Source: Deltaproteobacteria bacterium UBA4427 | Lineage (GTDB): Bacteria > Myxococcota_A > UBA9160 > UBA4427 | Reading direction: 5' to 3' | DNA: 47,793 bases | Assembly (NCBI GenBank): GCA_002390675.1 | Contig: DGPZ01000020.1 | Span: 1 to 47,793, forward strand | In this document: positions 1 to 7,943 of the stretch, one piece after another | Numbering within the stretch: the stretch's first letter is position 1 | Layout: each line of letters begins with the position of its first letter | The notes under the pieces: model-generated | What the model was told of the DNA's origin: nothing | The model's database searches: none | What the model saw: only the letters and a program-made list of their open reading frames with translations | Made by a program: the position numbers and the translations under genes

Positions 1-2
1 CT

Positions 3-182
3 GCGCTTGGCTCGATTTTTTCAGACTCCCCGTCCCCGAACGCCCGAGAGATTCCGGGGCTGCGGGCGAAGCATGAAATGGTCGTCGCGGATAGTTGTTT
101 CTCGGGCAAGCTCCTCCGCGGGATAGGTGGCTACGCACCGCCTCGGACTATTTCGTCCGAAGGACTCCTCAGGAGCGTCTGA
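3..182 (+). pseudogene. 3' remnant of a caspase-like (peptidase C14) ORF, cut by the window edge
   Basis: The frame starting at base 3 is open from the left edge to a TGA at 180-182. About residue 29 onward it reads VVADSCFSGKLLRG, which matches the strand and active-site loop of caspase-family (C14, metacaspase-type) proteases, where the Cys of DSCFSG is the nucleophile. The partner His-Gly would lie upstream, outside the window. Only about 25 residues follow the motif before the stop, whereas a caspase fold normally continues for 60 or more residues. I therefore read it as truncated or frameshifted. The +2 frame downstream (95-325) has a stretch ASDYFVRR that vaguely resembles what follows DSCFSG in such proteins, suggesting a frame shift near base 140. 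The identification rests on one short motif. Confidence 0.4.
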
Positions 183-892
183 GAGAGCGCTTCTATCCGC
201 TTTTGGGCCGGGTAATCCGCCTGGAGTCCCCCGGGGTATACCTCGGCTTTGCTAGCCGCCAAATGGGGCCGGCTTCAGCTGTCCAACATGCATGCCGCTC
301 GCGCGGGGGCATCGCAACGCCTTGAAATTTCAAGGCGAATTTCTTGCCCCCGCCCCCGGGAATCGCTAATCAACTGGCCGAGATCGTTCATCTCCTGCGC
401 CATTTTGTGCCCTCCGGAACCGCACCACCCTGTCCCCTGGGATGGTTTTTTTCGGAGATCACTGTTCGACCTGAACCGCTTCGACCGACACTCGCTGCAC
501 TGCTTGCTGGATGGATGGCGAAGAAGAGAAGCATGGACTCCGGGTCAGCGAAGTTGAATGAGCGACTCAACTGCCCCCAACGAGTTTTGACTCGCAGATC
601 GAAGGCGATCCTGTATTCGATCGAGAGCGACCTCGGCCCCTGTTGGCGCTGCGATTCACCAAGAACGAGTGACCGAATCGGATTATTCCGACCCTCGGCC
701 CACTTCGGTTTCTAGGGGAATCGGCGCAAGCTGGGCGGAGTAATAATCGAGCAGAATGAGCCCACGAAGGGAACCGGCACGAGCTGGCGACTGAGTGAAG
801 ACACTACGTGACGGGTCACCGACCCGCCGCGATGACATGGTGAGGCGAACGCTTCGCCCGCTGCGCACACGCAATATAGGATGGAATCGACG
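183..892. other. Intergenic region without a convincing gene, upstream of hppA
   Basis: About 700 bp. Short open frames exist on both strands, but none shows a recognisable domain, a good ribosome-binding site or protein-like composition. The visible structure is a perfect inverted repeat CGGGTC-ACC-GACCCG at 812-826, about 65 bp before the hppA start, and a smaller TCGGA-TTAT-TCCGA hairpin near 673-686. These may be leader or operator elements of hppA, or decayed coding sequence left by the caspase-like remnant. Confidence 0.5.
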
Positions 893-2992
893 ATGAGTGA
901 TTTGATCGCACAACTAACGCAGATCTCCCTTGGAGCCAGCTTGCTCGGCCTGCTAGTGGCCGTGTTCTTCTACTTCCGTGTTAAGGGCCTTCCCGAAGGC
1001 ACTGACACGATGAACATGATTGCCCGGTATATCCGGGAAGGCTCGATGGCCTTCCTCGTTCGTGAATATAAGGTGCTTGCGGTCTACTCGGCCGCCGTTT
1101 TTGTGCTCCTCTACTTCGCCTTCCAGGGTCAGGGAACCGGTCTCCTGGCTGGGCTCTGCTTCCTCTTTGGCGCTTTCCTCTCGCTCTTCTCCGGCTTCGT
1201 CGGAATGAAGGCTGCGACCTTCGCCAACGTGCGAACGTGTCAGGCAGCGCGCGAAGGCAGCATGCCCAACGCATTGCTGACCGCCCTCGACGGCGGCGCA
1301 GTGATGGGCCTCTTTGTGGCAGCCACAGCGATTCTCGGCCTCGGCGGTCTCTACTACGTCTACGCGGCAGACGCGCACCTAGCGACCGTGCTTCACAGCT
1401 TCGCGGTGGGCGCTTCCTCAATCGCACTCTTCTCGCGCATCGGCGGCGGCATCTATACGAAGGCTGCTGACGTCGGCTCGGACATCGCCGGGAAGGTTGT
1501 CGAAGGGATCCCGGAAGACGATCCGCGCAACCCGGGCGGCATTGCTGACAATGTGGGTGACAACGTCGGCGACGTGGCTGGAATGGGCGCTGACATCTAT
1601 GAATCCCTCGTGGCCGCAATCGTTGCGACGATGGCGATCGCACTCACCGCCGACTCTGCCCACGTGATGAGCATCTTTACCGGCGGACAGAGCGCGGGCG
1701 ACGCACGTGCGCTCGCCGTGACGCTCCCGATCTTCCTGGCCGGCGTTGGCCTCCTTGTTTCTGTTGTCTGCATCTTCATCGCTCGCGCACTTCGCCAAAA
1801 TGCGCCGGCGATGGTTCTTCGTGCCGCGCTGATCGTTCCCTCGATCATCATCTGCATCGTGGCTTACATCATTATGCCGATGCTAGGTGTTAGCCAGGCA
1901 GTGACTTACGCCCTTGCAGCCGGCGCCATTGGCGGCGCCATTATCGGCTTGATCACCGAGTACTACACGGCTGCGGCTCCGGTGACGCGAATCGCCGAGT
2001 CGACTAAGACGGGTGCCGGCACCGGCATCATCCAGGGCCTCGCGGTCGGGATGGAATCGACGGTCGTCTCTCTTTTCGTCGTCGCTATTGTGGGCTTCGT
2101 CGCCAACGCTGTCATGCCGGAAGGCATGGGCCTCTTCGGTATCGCGATGGGCGCGGTCGGCATGCTCGCTGGCACGGCGATCGTGATGACGGTCGATGCG
2201 TATGGGCCGATCTCGGACAATGCAGGTGGCATCTCCGAGATGAGTGGCCTCGGCAAAGAAGTTCGCGACATCACGGACGAGCTCGACTCGGTCGGCAACA
2301 CGACGGCAGCCATCGGTAAGGGCTTCGCCATCGGTTCGGCAACGCTGACGGTGCTCGCGCTCTTCAGCGCCTTCATCCTTGAAGTGAACCACGTGCGAGT
2401 CAGCGAGGGCATGGAAGCTCTCGTACTCAAGCTTGATGACGCACCGATCCTGATCGGCCTTCTTCTCGGTGCATGTCTACCCTATGCGGTTGGCGCTTCG
2501 ACGATGATCGCGGTCAGCAAGGCTGCACAGGCCATCATTGAGGAGATCATTCGTCAGTTCAACGAGATCCCTGGTCTCCGCGAAGGCAACGCCGAACCGG
2601 AAGGCGCGGCAATCGTCGACATCGCCACCAAGGCGGCGCTCTCTCAGATGGTCCTTCCCGGTTGCGTGGCGATTCTCGCTCCCGTCGGTATCGGCTTCCT
2701 GATGGGCCCGGCCGCACTCGCGGGCATGCTCGCGGGCTCTGTCGCTGTCGGCGCCTCGCTCTCGCTCTTCATGGCGAATGCCGGTGGTGCCTGGGACAAC
2801 GCCAAGAAGTACATCGAAGCGGGCCAACTCGAAGGCCACCCGAAGGGTTCCGATGCACATAAGGCGGCGGTTGTCGGCGACACGGTCGGCGATCCCTTCA
2901 AGGATACGTCGGGCCCGGGCGTGGCCATCCTGATCAAGGTGATGAGCGTCGTTTCGCTGCTCATCGCCCCGCTGATCGCTACGATCCAGTAA
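893..2992 (+). CDS. hppA: K+-dependent membrane-bound ion-pumping pyrophosphatase
   Basis: Integral membrane pyrophosphatase that couples PPi hydrolysis to H+ and/or Na+ export across the inner membrane. The protein has about 16 hydrophobic segments and is nearly 700 residues, normal for the family. Numbering from ATG 881, the PPi/Mg sites appear as DDPRNP (213-218), DNVGDNVGD (223-231) and GDTVGDPFKDTSGP (666-679). GNTTAAIGKG (472-481) has Ala where K+-independent enzymes have Lys and Gly where they have Thr, so it belongs to the K+-dependent class. Glu241 lies in GADIYES, the position used by Thermotoga-type Na+ pumps rather than the plant H+ pump position. ATG 893 is preferred over ATG 881 because AGGATGGA at 878-885 is spaced 7 nt from it, while ATG 881 abuts its AGG. 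It is monocistronic, with terminators following. Confidence 0.97.
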   Translation: MSDLIAQLTQISLGASLLGLLVAVFFYFRVKGLPEGTDTMNMIARYIREGSMAFLVREYKVLAVYSAAVFVLLYFAFQGQGTGLLAGLCFLFGAFLSLFSGFVGMKAATFANVRTCQAAREGSMPNALLTALDGGAVMGLFVAATAILGLGGLYYVYAADAHLATVLHSFAVGASSIALFSRIGGGIYTKAADVGSDIAGKVVEGIPEDDPRNPGGIADNVGDNVGDVAGMGADIYESLVAAIVATMAIALTADSAHVMSIFTGGQSAGDARALAVTLPIFLAGVGLLVSVVCIFIARALRQNAPAMVLRAALIVPSIIICIVAYIIMPMLGVSQAVTYALAAGAIGGAIIGLITEYYTAAAPVTRIAESTKTGAGTGIIQGLAVGMESTVVSLFVVAIVGFVANAVMPEGMGLFGIAMGAVGMLAGTAIVMTVDAYGPISDNAGGISEMSGLGKEVRDITDELDSVGNTTAAIGKGFAIGSATLTVLALFSAFILEVNHVRVSEGMEALVLKLDDAPILIGLLLGACLPYAVGASTMIAVSKAAQAIIEEIIRQFNEIPGLREGNAEPEGAAIVDIATKAALSQMVLPGCVAILAPVGIGFLMGPAALAGMLAGSVAVGASLSLFMANAGGAWDNAKKYIEAGQLEGHPKGSDAHKAAVVGDTVGDPFKDTSGPGVAILIKVMSVVSLLIAPLIATIQ

Positions 2993-3006
2993 GCGACCTG
3001 CAAAGA

Positions 3007-3070
3007 CTCCGGGTGGCTTAGGCGACCCGGAGAATGATTGACGCCTCGGCCTTCTCGGCCGGGGCGTTTT
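3007..3070 (+). terminator. Tandem hairpins with rho-independent terminator after hppA
   Basis: A perfect 8-bp hairpin, CTCCGGGT (3007-3014) with ACCCGGAG (3025-3032), lies 15 bp after the hppA stop. A second hairpin pairs CGCCTCGGCC (3042-3051) with GGCCGGGGCG (3057-3066), 10 bp with one G-T wobble and a 5-nt loop, followed directly by TTTT (3067-3070). The second is a textbook intrinsic terminator. The first may act as an mRNA 3' stabiliser. Confidence 0.9.
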
Positions 3071-3977
3071 CGTATTTGGGCCTATTTGCACCCATGCCCT
3101 AATGCGATTGTTAGTTCAGAGAGAGTTGTAGTGAATTAAGAATGGTTTTTTAAACACGAAAATGACGATACGTCAGAATAGTCTCCGTCAGGAAGAGTCT
3201 CAGGCGCGCACAGATCGCCGAAAGGAAACCGTTCGTAGAATTTATCCGCGCTTACGAATTTTGTATCTATTTGGTTCGGAACTTGTTGTTATGCGTGAGG
3301 CGCGAGGGAGGATTGCTCGCGTCGCCGGATACAGGGGTGTCCTTCAGCAAGGCTGGGGGACGCATTCGGCGGTGCGATCAGGTAAAACGCGAGGACGGGT
3401 CACCGCACTTGATGCGAGTGTGCGACCCGGGTCGCGGCACGGTAATCACAGGCCGTGCTGCGATCCCCCCGCGGGCTTGCGCCGGCCATCCCGGACCGCG
3501 AGCCCTCGTGCTAGTGGGCCTTAGGTAGCTAGTCACGCCGATCGACAGGGGCGGGAGAGGCCCGCGATGAAATGGTGGAGGGTGGAGAGTGGAGACGCCG
3601 ATCGCGTGAGGCCCTCTTCGATCATTTCGAGGTACGGCGCTAAGGCGCCGTCCTTGAGGTCATTGGAATCGCGGAGCGTGGGGATCGGGTCCAAGGCATA
3701 AGCTCCTGTGTGGGAGCTGAACGCGGCGTCCAGCGCGAGGGCCGGGTACACGATGAGAGCGCTACACAAGCCGCCGGCGAACGCCTATGATCGGCGCCGC
3801 CCGGGTCCCGATTGGGGGCTTAGAGGCGGCTCTGCGTCGTCACATTGATCAGATGTGACGTCGCCGAGGAGCGGCTCCGCGTAGCGGAGCGAACCCGGCC
3901 AAACCACTTAAGGCCAAAGCATCACCGCAGGTTCCCGCCGGAGAACGGCGCGATTGCGGTCAGGAGAAGGCAAGAAC
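3071..3977. other. Intergenic region without a convincing gene
   Basis: About 900 bp, comparatively AT-rich between roughly 3100 and 3290, then GC-rich. Short frames on both strands (for example a 78-codon minus-strand frame at 3533-3769) have no recognisable domain and no clear ribosome-binding site. Several perfect palindromes are present: GCGACCCGGGTCGC (3422-3435), ACGGCG/CGCCGT (3634-3651), and GCTCCGC-GTA-GCGGAGC (3874-3890). An imperfect dyad CACAT...ATGTG around TGATCA lies at 3841-3857, about 120 bp before the next start, and could be a regulator site. A structured RNA or decayed gene cannot be excluded. Confidence 0.45.
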
Positions 3978-4748
3978 ATGGATTTGAATGCAACGTCGTC
4001 AATCATCACCGGCGGTGCGTCGGGGATTGGTCTCGCGACTGCACAGCGCGTAACAGCACTCGGCGCCCGCGTAGTCATCGCCGACCTGAACGAAGAGAAG
4101 GGCGAAGCCGCCGCCAAGGAGCTTGGTGGCGTGTTTGTGAAGACAGACGTCTCCGATGAAGACCAGGCTCAGAAAGCCGTCGATGCAGCACTCGAACTCG
4201 GCCCGCTTCGCACAGTTCTGAACGCCGCCGGTCTAGGCAGCGCCTCCCGTACGGTGGCTCGTGATGGTACGCCTTTCGACCTCAATACCTTCTCATTCGT
4301 CATTAAGGTGAATCTGATCGGTACGTTCAACGTGCTTCGACTCGCGGCGTCAGCGATGTCGCAGTCCGAGCCTGTCGATGATGACGGCCAGCGCGGCTCG
4401 ATCGTGAACCTTGCCTCGGTCGCGGCCTTCGACGGCCAGATCGGCCAGGCGGCTTACTCTGCGTCGAAGGGTGGCGTCGTTGGACTCACGCTGCCCGTCG
4501 CGCGAGATCTTGCGGCGATCGGCGTTCGCGTGAACACGATTGCTCCCGGCCTCATAGACACTCCGATCTACGGCGAGGGCGAAGGCTCAGAGAAGTTCAA
4601 AGCGCACCTCGGACAGAATGTGCTCTTCCCGAAGCGCCTCGGTAGCGGCGAAGAACTCGCATCGATGGTCGTTGAGCTTTTCCAGAACGACTACATGAAC
4701 GGCGAGACGATTCGCGTGGACGGTGGCATCCGCATGCCCCCGAAATAG
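3978..4748 (+). CDS. SDR, HSD17B10/type II 3-hydroxyacyl-CoA dehydrogenase-like
   Basis: Classical short-chain dehydrogenase of 256 residues, probably an NAD-dependent, cytoplasmic 3-hydroxyacyl-CoA dehydrogenase of the HSD10 type, which also oxidises hydroxysteroids. Visible are the NAD-binding TGGASGIG (11-18), NAAG (82-85), catalytic Ser147 in NLASVAAF, and Tyr160/Lys164 in AAYSASKGG. The sequence around these sites (FDGQIGQAAYSASKGG, RDLAAIGVRVNTIAPGL, GETIRVDGGIRM) closely follows HSD10 and its bacterial orthologs, which separates it from the other SDRs here. ATG 3978 is chosen because AGGAGAAGG (3962-3970) is spaced 7 nt. An in-frame TTG at 3954 lacks such a site. It stands alone between a long gene-poor stretch and a strong terminator. 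Physiological substrate not provable from sequence. Confidence 0.9.
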   Translation: MDLNATSSIITGGASGIGLATAQRVTALGARVVIADLNEEKGEAAAKELGGVFVKTDVSDEDQAQKAVDAALELGPLRTVLNAAGLGSASRTVARDGTPFDLNTFSFVIKVNLIGTFNVLRLAASAMSQSEPVDDDGQRGSIVNLASVAAFDGQIGQAAYSASKGGVVGLTLPVARDLAAIGVRVNTIAPGLIDTPIYGEGEGSEKFKAHLGQNVLFPKRLGSGEELASMVVELFQNDYMNGETIRVDGGIRMPPK

Positions 4749-4802
4749 CGCGTCCCTACGGGCGGCCTAGGGGGCTGCGTCGTATGTAGGATGATCTCGA
4801 AT

Positions 4803-4838
4803 ACGGGGTTGGCGATTTTGCCGGCCCCGTTTTCTTTT
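4803..4838 (+). terminator. Rho-independent terminator after the HSD10-like SDR
   Basis: An 11-bp stem (ACGGGGTTGGC at 4803-4813 with GCCGGCCCCGT at 4820-4830, two G-T pairs) closes a 6-nt loop and is followed by TTTCTTTT. The convergent neighbour on the minus strand ends at 4895. Confidence 0.9.
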
Positions 4839-4894
4839 GGGTGCGTAACTCAGAATCGCGGCGGTGCGCTTGAATCTCGAGCGAGGCTAGAGGG

Positions 4895-5740
4895 CTAGGC
4901 GTACTCGAGGGTGGCGAGGAACGCATCGGCTGCGGCGATCGGCCCATGGCGTCGGGGGTTGTGCCCCGGCAGCACCCCGCGCAATACGCGCCAGCGCGTG
5001 GCTCGGGACATCGAGGAGGCGAGTCGCTTTCGCGCCGGCGTGATTTCGGTGGCTTCTGGTAAGAGCCCAGCTGCACGGTCCTGCTCCATCATCAGCGCGG
5101 CGGCTCTTTCTCCAAATGAGGCAAGGTGCCGGGCCTGATAGAAGAAGAGTTCAACGCGACGGAAATATCCGCCGCCCATCGCACGGAAGACCTCGAAGGC
5201 AACGCATCGATGTTCATATTCTTCTGCGAGGTGCCATGCCCAGAGGCCATGGACTGAAGGGGCCGCATCTTTCATGCCTGGCTCGGCTTCGCCGAAGAAA
5301 AGCTCCGCCATCATCATCCCCGTTGTTTCGAATCCGGCCGAGTAGCCGAGATTCCATTCGAGGGATTCTTCGCGCAAGAAGCGTGCGAAGTCCGCTTCGA
5401 GTTCGGCTTCGAGTGCTTCGAGTCCTTCGTATCGCTCGCGCAGAAAATCGTTGTAGGCGCGATGAATTTTGAAGTGGGCGGCTTCCTGGCCGTTAAAGAG
5501 GTCGATGTCTCGTAGGAGCGCTTGCCGGGGAAGCTCGAGGCTCTCCGCTGCCCCCTCCGCGAGTTGTTCCCGAGCCATTCGCATCACGCGAATCAGGTAG
5601 GGTTCGAGATAGGGGAGGGTGAGCGAGCCGCCATTGAGTCTGTATCCCAATTCGGGATTATTCGGCAGCCAGTTATGCGGCGTCGACGCGTGCTCGAAGC
5701 GCGGCGCTCGTACGGTGATTTCAATTTCGGCAGTTGACAT
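4895..5740 (-). CDS. Predicted metal-dependent hydrolase (COG3687/PF10118), ferritin-like
   Basis: Protein of 281 residues matching the family annotated as 'metal-dependent hydrolase' (PF10118). Its acidic/His pattern suggests a helical diiron fold: Glu46 in PYLEPYL, Glu86-x2-His89 in NGQEAAHF, Glu138, and Glu174-x2-His177 in AEEYEHR. This spacing of two ExxH motifs is the usual diiron ligand layout, so an oxidative rather than hydrolytic role is possible; that is inference. The start ATG at 5740 has AGGAG spaced 5 nt, and the long in-frame upstream extension is unlikely to be translated. The gene diverges from the methyltransferase-like gene at 5878 across 137 bp. Paralogs in environmental bacteria often sit near fatty-acid and terpenoid genes, which fits this neighbourhood. 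Substrate unknown. Confidence 0.8.
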   Translation of the reverse strand: MSTAEIEITVRAPRFEHASTPHNWLPNNPELGYRLNGGSLTLPYLEPYLIRVMRMAREQLAEGAAESLELPRQALLRDIDLFNGQEAAHFKIHRAYNDFLRERYEGLEALEAELEADFARFLREESLEWNLGYSAGFETTGMMMAELFFGEAEPGMKDAAPSVHGLWAWHLAEEYEHRCVAFEVFRAMGGGYFRRVELFFYQARHLASFGERAAALMMEQDRAAGLLPEATEITPARKRLASSMSRATRWRVLRGVLPGHNPRRHGPIAAADAFLATLEYA

Positions 5741-5877
5741 CAATGCTCCTACAATCGCGGGGATGAACGACCTCCGCCCAAGCGTAGATCGCGGTTGGTG
5801 AGAGCGGCAACCCCAATGCGTGGCATCTGGGACTGCGGCCGATAGACTCGGTTTGTGAAAGGAAAAGGGGAGGGCCA

Positions 5878-6801
5878 TTGGTAATTAGTCGACGGAGCCT
5901 GCGTAAAATTCTCGTCGTCGTGGGCTGTCTTATTGGCACGCCGGGCTTTGCTACCGCTGCTGCAGGGGGCGCCCTCATCACATTTGGCTGCATTCTGCAC
6001 CTATGGTCGAAGGGGTGCCTGGAACAAAACCGCCGCTTGATCACAGCGGGGCCTTATCGGTTTTCCCGCAACCCCTTCTACCTCGCAAATCTATTCATTG
6101 ATCTCGGAACGTGTTTCGTGATCGGACAGATCTGGGTCGGCATCATTTATCTAGTACTTTGGGCGCTCGCCTATCGCGATACGATCGAAGGAGAAGAGGC
6201 CAAGCTTGCCGCGCTCTTTCCCGGGCAATTCGAACGTTATGTGAGCTTCGTACCGCGCCTCTTTCCGAACGGCGGCGTCTTTCCGGCGGCGGACGTGACC
6301 GGCCATTTCAGCTTCGAAAACGATGGTCTCGCCCGGGGGCAGGAATACGCGAGGATCGTTGGCATTGGCCTCGGCCCGGCCGCAATTGGTGCAGCCGCTC
6401 TATTGCGCTCCGAGGGACTCAGGCTGTTCGATCGAGATGCGTCTACGGCACTTGCATGCTTCCTCGCACTGCCCGCTTGCTGGGTATTGAAACTAGGGCT
6501 CAGCGAGATGTTCAGACGTCCGGGGAATCAGTTGTTGCCGGTTGGAAGTTCGTCGGTTGGGGCAGCGACTGCGGCCATCGGTTTGGCGGGGTTGGCGGCC
6601 TATCTTTTTATGCTCGTGCCCTGGTGGTCTGTTGTCCCTGGACTTTGGTCAGCCATCGCTGGACTCGAAGCCTGGCGCGGGATCCGGGCTGAGCGCCGAG
6701 GGATTTCAGGGACGGGGCAATGGTCCTACCTGCCGACGATTGCATTGGGTAGCGTTGTCCTCGGCGCCGGGATGTTCGTCATACCCGTGCTGGCGAGCTA
6801 G
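5878..6801 (+). CDS. ICMT/PEMT-family membrane methyltransferase with C-terminal membrane domain
   Basis: Integral membrane protein of 307 residues. The N-terminal half (about 1-130) is an isoprenylcysteine/phospholipid methyltransferase-like domain with the conserved GPYRFSRNPFYLAN (58-71) and EGEEAKLAALFPGQFERY (104-121), which bind S-adenosylmethionine in this family. Residues 131-307 add about five hydrophobic segments that I do not recognise, so it is longer than the usual 150-220 residue protein. The start is TTG 5878 after GGGGAGGG (5867-5874, 3-nt spacing). No in-frame ATG occurs before the catalytic domain. It heads a plus-strand run with the TMEM220-like gene 27 bp downstream. The acceptor (isoprenoid thiol, lipid or other) cannot be told. 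Confidence 0.75.
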   Translation: MVISRRSLRKILVVVGCLIGTPGFATAAAGGALITFGCILHLWSKGCLEQNRRLITAGPYRFSRNPFYLANLFIDLGTCFVIGQIWVGIIYLVLWALAYRDTIEGEEAKLAALFPGQFERYVSFVPRLFPNGGVFPAADVTGHFSFENDGLARGQEYARIVGIGLGPAAIGAAALLRSEGLRLFDRDASTALACFLALPACWVLKLGLSEMFRRPGNQLLPVGSSSVGAATAAIGLAGLAAYLFMLVPWWSVVPGLWSAIAGLEAWRGIRAERRGISGTGQWSYLPTIALGSVVLGAGMFVIPVLAS

Positions 6802-6828
6802 TGCTAGGCAGGAGCATCGAGGAGTAAA

Positions 6829-7221
6829 ATGCAGAAGAGGCTGTCGGCCAGGATGCGCATATTCGCGTCACTCTTTGCATTTTTGTTTTTAGTTGGGGCG
6901 ATCGTCCAGTGGAACGATCCAGATCCTTATATTTGGATAGTCGCATATACCCTCGCTTCGAGCCTTTCTGTAATGGCGCTGCTTGGCCACGTAGTCATCC
7001 TGCCTAATGCCGTGGCGGCGATCGTGTTTGGGTTGTGGTTCGTGTCGATAGCAGCGAGTCTGGTGGGTGCGCCGAGTGAGGCCTTTACGTCGTTCAAGAT
7101 GCAGGTCGCCTCTCATGAGGAGCCCCGAGAAGCAGTTGGGTTGGTTTTGCTATCCGGCTGGAGCGCGATTCTTGCAATTAAGGGTGTGCGTGTAAAAAAA
7201 TCTAGCGCGAGTGTTGTTTAG
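6829..7221 (+). CDS. TMEM220-like small membrane protein
   Basis: Protein of 130 residues with four hydrophobic segments. QWNDPDPYIWIVAY (27-40) is the hallmark of the TMEM220 family (PF15071), small membrane proteins of unknown function in bacteria and animals. ATG 6829 follows GAGGAG with 4-nt spacing. The C-terminus ends in a short basic tail after the last membrane segment. It lies 27 bp after the methyltransferase-like gene and 59 bp before the nitroreductase, so the three are probably co-transcribed. No function can be assigned from sequence. Confidence 0.75.
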   Translation: MQKRLSARMRIFASLFAFLFLVGAIVQWNDPDPYIWIVAYTLASSLSVMALLGHVVILPNAVAAIVFGLWFVSIAASLVGAPSEAFTSFKMQVASHEEPREAVGLVLLSGWSAILAIKGVRVKKSSASVV

Positions 7222-7280
7222 CGCCGAGGCTGTCCCTAGCGCGACGAAGTCCGCGAAATTGTCGCCAGGAGAGGATTGAT

Positions 7281-7823
7281 ATGACATCGAAAAATTTGCC
7301 AGGTTCTGGCAGTACCGACCACGAGCGACCGACTTCAACAGCCGAGAAGGAAGAATTCTCGTCGGGTGGGAATCGGCACATGATTATCTTGCGGGGCAAG
7401 ACCGGACTCGCGATCGATACGTTCGTGCTCTGGCTGACCGGCTACTCGCTTATGACGAAGCAATACGCTTTGGCGAATGGGACTGGGTACCAGCCGACGC
7501 TTCTGCTCTACACCAAGGGCGCGAAAACTGGGGCGCAGCGACGCTGCGGGCTTCCCTACTTCATGGTTGACGGTTGTTATGTCGTGCGAGGAAGCAATGG
7601 TGGTGGGCCGACGGATCCGCATTGGTGTCATAATGTGCGCGGCGATTCAGAGGCAAAGATTCGAGTGAAGGGTCGAACGAAGCATGTCCATGCACACGTG
7701 TCGACTGGCGAGGAGCGTGTCGCGCTCTTCGAGAAACTCGATCGTATGAGCCGGTCGACTTCGCAGTACCAGCAGATGTGCGCTCCTCGAGAGTTGCCTT
7801 TGGTCGTCCTGCGCGAGGTTTGA
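7281..7823 (+). CDS. DDN-family (F420H2-dependent) nitroreductase/quinone reductase
   Basis: Protein of 180 residues resembling the deazaflavin-dependent nitroreductase family (PF04075), split-barrel proteins that use F420H2 to reduce quinones or nitro compounds. The recognisable core is TLLLYTKGAKTGAQRRCGLP (about 73-92), equivalent to the phosphate-binding strand-loop of DDN, followed by the conserved region ending WCHNVRGDSEAKIRVKGRT. The first 35 residues are polar and probably disordered. ATG 7281 follows AGGAGAGGA. Other family members bind heme, FAD or fatty acids rather than F420, so cofactor use is inferred. With the LLM-type gene at 46217 it is one of two hints of F420 biochemistry here. 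Confidence 0.75.
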   Translation: MTSKNLPGSGSTDHERPTSTAEKEEFSSGGNRHMIILRGKTGLAIDTFVLWLTGYSLMTKQYALANGTGYQPTLLLYTKGAKTGAQRRCGLPYFMVDGCYVVRGSNGGGPTDPHWCHNVRGDSEAKIRVKGRTKHVHAHVSTGEERVALFEKLDRMSRSTSQYQQMCAPRELPLVVLREV

Positions 7824-7943
7824 CCTGCGGAGACTAGGCGTTTCTTTCGCCCACGGGGCTATATCGAGCCCTGTCCGGTCGGGTTGCCGGTGGTAGAATT
7901 TCGCGCGTTCGGAATCGCCCCACGACTCGCTGGAGACTCTCGT

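Noticed and set aside
981..1643. Long Arg-rich minus-strand frame of 220 codons inside hppA
   Set aside because: It lies wholly antisense to a certain, highly conserved gene. The composition (Arg/Ser/Pro-rich) is the usual shadow of GC-rich codon use, and there is no ribosome-binding site.
3533..3769. 78-codon minus-strand frame in the gene-poor block
   Set aside because: Protein-like in parts but no recognised domain, no clear start signal and no supporting neighbour.
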